Shown here piece after piece: positions 4,935 through 6,997 of a stretch of DNA of 6,997 bases; positions within the stretch are counted from its first letter, which is position 1, and each line of letters starts with the position of its first letter. A program made the position numbers and the translations under genes. The stretch comes from an uncultured Rhodoferax sp. (GTDB lineage Bacteria > Pseudomonadota > Gammaproteobacteria > Burkholderiales > Burkholderiaceae_C): contig CAKZJN010000462.1 in assembly GCA_936943465.1 (NCBI GenBank), forward strand, positions 1 through 6,997. The letters run 5' to 3'. The notes under the pieces are model-generated. The model was not told the origin of the DNA. It saw nothing but the letters and a program-made list of their open reading frames with translations, and did no database searches.

Positions 4935-6083
4935 ATGACCCACCTGGATGCTGAGGAGAAGCCTACGATTCTGGTCGTAGACGACACACCGGATAACCTG
5001 ACTTTGGTGAGTAACCTGCTAAAGACGAACTACCGGGTTCGCGTTGCAATCAACGGTGAAAAGGCCCTGAAAATTGCTTTTTCAGAGACCCCTCCCGATC
5101 TGATTTTGCTGGACGTGATGATGCCGGGAATGGATGGTTACGAGGTCTGTCAACAGCTACGCAACAACCATTTGACGGCCCACATCCCCATCATCTTTCT
5201 CACCGCCAAATCCGAGGCAGAAGATGAGCGCAAGGGTTTAAGTCTGGGTGCCTCCGACTACATCACCAAACCCATCAGTCCGCCAATTCTGGAAGCACGG
5301 GTCAAAACCCACTTGGTTGCCAAAGCGTATGCCGATTTTCTGACCGACAAAACAGCATATTTGGAAAAGGAAGTGGCACGCCGGGTGCAGGAAATCAGCG
5401 CGATTCAGGACGTCACGATTCAGACGTTGGCGTCCCTTGCCGAAACGCGTGATTCCGATACTGGCAACCACATTCGCAGAACCCAGCACTACGTCAAGGC
5501 ACTGGCGACGCGGCTCAAAAGCTACGGCCGGTTCAGTGCGGTGCTAACGCCCGGCATGATCGACAGCATTTACAAATCAGCACCGCTGCACGACATTGGC
5601 AAGGTCGGCATTCCCGACCGCATTTTGCTCAAGCCAAGCCGTTTTGAGCCCGCAGAGTTCGAAATCATGAAAACCCACACCACGCTGGGTCGCGATGCCA
5701 TTCAGGCTGCTGAGAACACCCTGGGACTCAAAGTCGAATTTTTATCCATTGCGAAGGAAATTGCCTACAGCCACCAGGAAAAATGGGACGGGACGGGCTA
5801 CCCGGAAGGCCTCGCCGGCGATGCGATTCCGGTGTCGGCCCGCATCATGGCGGTGGCCGATGTATACGACGCTTTAATCAGCCAGCGGGTTTACAAGCAA
5901 GGCATGTCGCACGAAAACGCCTTGGCCATCATCCGCCAAGGTCGGGGTACGCACTTTGACCCCGACATGGTGGATGCGTTTGTCGAAATACAGATTGAGA
6001 TACGCGATATTGCGTCCCGGTATCGCGATACGGACGTCGATATCGAAGCCAAATCCAAGCAGCTCGAAGTGCTGACAGGCTAA
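4935..6083 (+). CDS. Response regulator with HD-GYP cyclic di-GMP phosphodiesterase domain
   Basis: The 382-residue protein has an N-terminal REC domain (about 10-128) with acidic residues D16 and D17, phospho-acceptor D60 in LLDVMMPGMDG, T90 and K112 (TKP). A charged, probably helical linker (about 130-165) leads to an HD-GYP domain (about 160-355). Its metal and catalytic residues are present: H179 in TGNHIRRT, HDIGK at 219-223 (H219, D220), H248 in MKTHTTLG, H280 with the following DGTGYP (285-290), and D309 in AVADVYDAL. It should hydrolyse cyclic di-GMP when its receiver is phosphorylated, like RpfG-type regulators, thereby affecting motility and biofilm choices. AAGG (4924-4927) stands 7 bases before the ATG. 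No histidine kinase is encoded in the window, so it is an orphan here. It converges on minE; a functional link to division is not shown. Confidence 0.95.
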   Translation: MTHLDAEEKPTILVVDDTPDNLTLVSNLLKTNYRVRVAINGEKALKIAFSETPPDLILLDVMMPGMDGYEVCQQLRNNHLTAHIPIIFLTAKSEAEDERKGLSLGASDYITKPISPPILEARVKTHLVAKAYADFLTDKTAYLEKEVARRVQEISAIQDVTIQTLASLAETRDSDTGNHIRRTQHYVKALATRLKSYGRFSAVLTPGMIDSIYKSAPLHDIGKVGIPDRILLKPSRFEPAEFEIMKTHTTLGRDAIQAAENTLGLKVEFLSIAKEIAYSHQEKWDGTGYPEGLAGDAIPVSARIMAVADVYDALISQRVYKQGMSHENALAIIRQGRGTHFDPDMVDAFVEIQIEIRDIASRYRDTDVDIEAKSKQLEVLTG

Positions 6084-6105
6084 GCCCGGGCCGGCTGGCC
6101 TGGGC
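6084..6105 (+). terminator. Hairpin between convergent HD-GYP and minE genes
   Basis: GCCCGGGCC (6084-6092) and GGCCTGGGC (6097-6105) form a 9-bp stem with one G-U pair and a four-base loop, starting directly after the HD-GYP stop codon. In minus-strand RNA the G-U pair becomes a C-A mismatch, so the hairpin suits the plus strand better. No T-tract follows, so it may act as a weak terminator or as a 3'-end stabiliser. Confidence 0.45.
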
Positions 6106-6115
6106 CCCCCAAGCG

Positions 6116-6376
6116 TTAACGTGCGTCAGGCAACTCGATCTTGACTTCCAACACTTCCAGATTGTCTTGACGCTCCAGATTGACTTTGATGTCGTCCGGA
6201 TTGATCTTGATGTACTTGCTGATCACTGCCACCAAGTCACGTTGCAAATCCGGCAGATAGTCGGGCGTTGCCGCACTGCGTCCACTGCGCTCATGCGCCA
6301 GAATGATCTGCAGGCGTTCTTTCGCAACACTTGCCGTTTTCTTTTTTTCGCCCAGCAAAAAGGAAAGAAACGACAT
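6116..6376 (-). CDS. minE: Cell division topological specificity factor MinE
   Basis: The 86-residue length is normal for MinE. The N-terminal MSFLSFLLG is the membrane-targeting amphipathic segment. The anti-MinCD helix follows at about 13-31 (TASVAKERLQIILAHERSG), then the C-terminal topological specificity domain at about 36-83 (PDYLPDLQRDLVAVISKYIKI and VNLERQDNLEVLEVKIELP). It stimulates the MinD ATPase at the membrane, driving pole-to-pole oscillation that confines MinC inhibition to the poles. It starts 3 bases after the minD stop codon. Its Shine-Dalgarno lies inside the last minD codons, which fixes this ATG and implies translational coupling. No intrinsic terminator with a T-tract follows it; the hairpin at 6084-6105 is the only structure downstream. 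Confidence 0.97.
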   Translation of the reverse strand: MSFLSFLLGEKKKTASVAKERLQIILAHERSGRSAATPDYLPDLQRDLVAVISKYIKINPDDIKVNLERQDNLEVLEVKIELPDAR

Positions 6377-6379
6377 GGC

Positions 6380-6997
6380 TTATTTCCCTCCGAACAGGCG
6401 CTTGAACAGGCCTTGCTTGGGCGCTTCGGTGAACCGCATCGGTTTATCTTCCCCCAGGAATCGGGAAATCACGTCCTTGTAGGCTTCCGAGACATCGCTG
6501 CCTTGCAAGTGCACCGCTGGTACGCCCTGGTTGGACGCCTGCAGCACCGATTCGCTTTCGGGAATTACGCCAATCAAGGGAATCCGCAGAATGTCCTTGA
6601 TGTCTTCGAGCGACAGCATCTGACCCTGGTCGACGCGGGACGGGTTGTAACGGGTAATCAGCAGGTGTTCCTTGATCGGATCACCACCTTGCATGGCACG
6701 CTTTGTCTTGCTGGACAGCATGCCCAGAATGCGGTCCGAATCGCGTACCGAAGAAACTTCCGGATTGGTGACCACCAGGGCTTCATCCGCAAAATGCATG
6801 GCCATCAGGGCACCGGTTTCAATGCCGGCCGGCGAGTCGCAGACGATGTATTCAAAGCCCATGGCGGCCAGGTCGGTCAAGACTTTTTCCACGCCATCCT
6901 GGGTCAGCGCGTCCTTGTCACGGGTTTGCGATGCCGCCAACACAAAGAGGTTTTCGCACTGCTTGTCCTTGATCAGCGCCTGGTTCAAATTGGCTTC
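6380..6997 (-). CDS. minD: Septum site-determining protein MinD, C-terminal part
   Basis: The frame is open to the right edge and encodes the last 205 residues of a protein that has 270 in E. coli, so the N-terminus with the deviant Walker A motif lies outside. The visible part begins EANLNQALIKDK and keeps SQTRDKDALT, the switch-region CDSPAGIETGALMA, TTNP-like VTNPEVSSVRDSDRILG, LLITRYNPSRV and IPLIGVIPES, all close to E. coli MinD. The C-terminus GLFKRLFGGK is the amphipathic membrane-targeting helix. A TTG at 6988 should not be taken as a start, because conserved residues continue upstream of it. MinD is a membrane-cycling ATPase that recruits MinC and MinE. The stop is 3 bases before minE, as expected for the minCDE operon, with minC presumably beyond the window. 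Confidence 0.97.
   Translation of the reverse strand, partial: EANLNQALIKDKQCENLFVLAASQTRDKDALTQDGVEKVLTDLAAMGFEYIVCDSPAGIETGALMAMHFADEALVVTNPEVSSVRDSDRILGMLSSKTKRAMQGGDPIKEHLLITRYNPSRVDQGQMLSLEDIKDILRIPLIGVIPESESVLQASNQGVPAVHLQGSDVSEAYKDVISRFLGEDKPMRFTEAPKQGLFKRLFGGK
6386..6391 (-). promoter_or_regulatory. minE ribosome binding site inside minD
   Basis: GGAGGG on the minus strand, 9 bases before the minE ATG, overlaps the codons for the last Gly-Gly of MinD. The near-perfect site in an overlapping position fits coupled translation of MinD and MinE. Confidence 0.8.

Noticed and set aside
6986..6988. TTG as a start codon for MinD
   Set aside because: Conserved MinD residues (E-A-N before L-N-Q-A) continue upstream in frame to the window edge, so this is an internal Leu codon.

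Overview
The window looks like ordinary chromosomal sequence from a betaproteobacterium, most likely Burkholderiales and probably Comamonadaceae. The grounds are the high-GC coding style, a second, C-terminally extended IF-1 gene of the kind known in Burkholderia and Ralstonia, and the min operon proteins. The genus is inference; no rRNA or other strong marker is present.

Layout, left to right. A minus-strand Gfo/Idh/MocA oxidoreductase fills 1-1160. Its last complete codon lies at the window edge, and the next codon starts with TA, so it may end right there. Next on the minus strand come a well-formed intrinsic terminator (1188-1213), infA for translation initiation factor IF-1 (1232-1486) and a small conserved-looking unknown protein (1521-1769); the last two probably form one transcript. 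A 252-base divergent spacer (1770-2021) with three short inverted repeats leads into a plus-strand class I glutamine amidotransferase (2022-2750). Its 3' end overlaps by 21 bases the 3' end of a convergent HugZ/pyridoxamine-phosphate-oxidase-like protein (2730-3221, minus).

A 295-base divergent spacer (3222-3516) separates that gene from a plus-strand pair: an Lrp/AsnC regulator (3517-3981) and an NRDE/TANGO2-family protein (4003-4764). The regulator has a perfect 7+7 inverted repeat placed between its best -35 and -10 hexamers, which suggests autorepression. The relatives of HugZ and of TANGO2 are both linked to heme handling, so this block could be a small Lrp-controlled heme-related locus. 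That is only a hypothesis.

A 170-base spacer precedes a response regulator with an HD-GYP output domain (4935-6083, plus), predicted to degrade cyclic di-GMP; no partner kinase is present. It converges across a hairpin (6084-6105) on minE (6116-6376) and the C-terminal three quarters of minD (6380 to the right edge). These form the distal end of a minCDE operon that positions the division septum.

I found no tRNA, rRNA, CRISPR array, insertion sequence, prophage part or toxin-antitoxin pair, and nothing I would call a new system. The points worth a second look are regulatory DNA and gene context.
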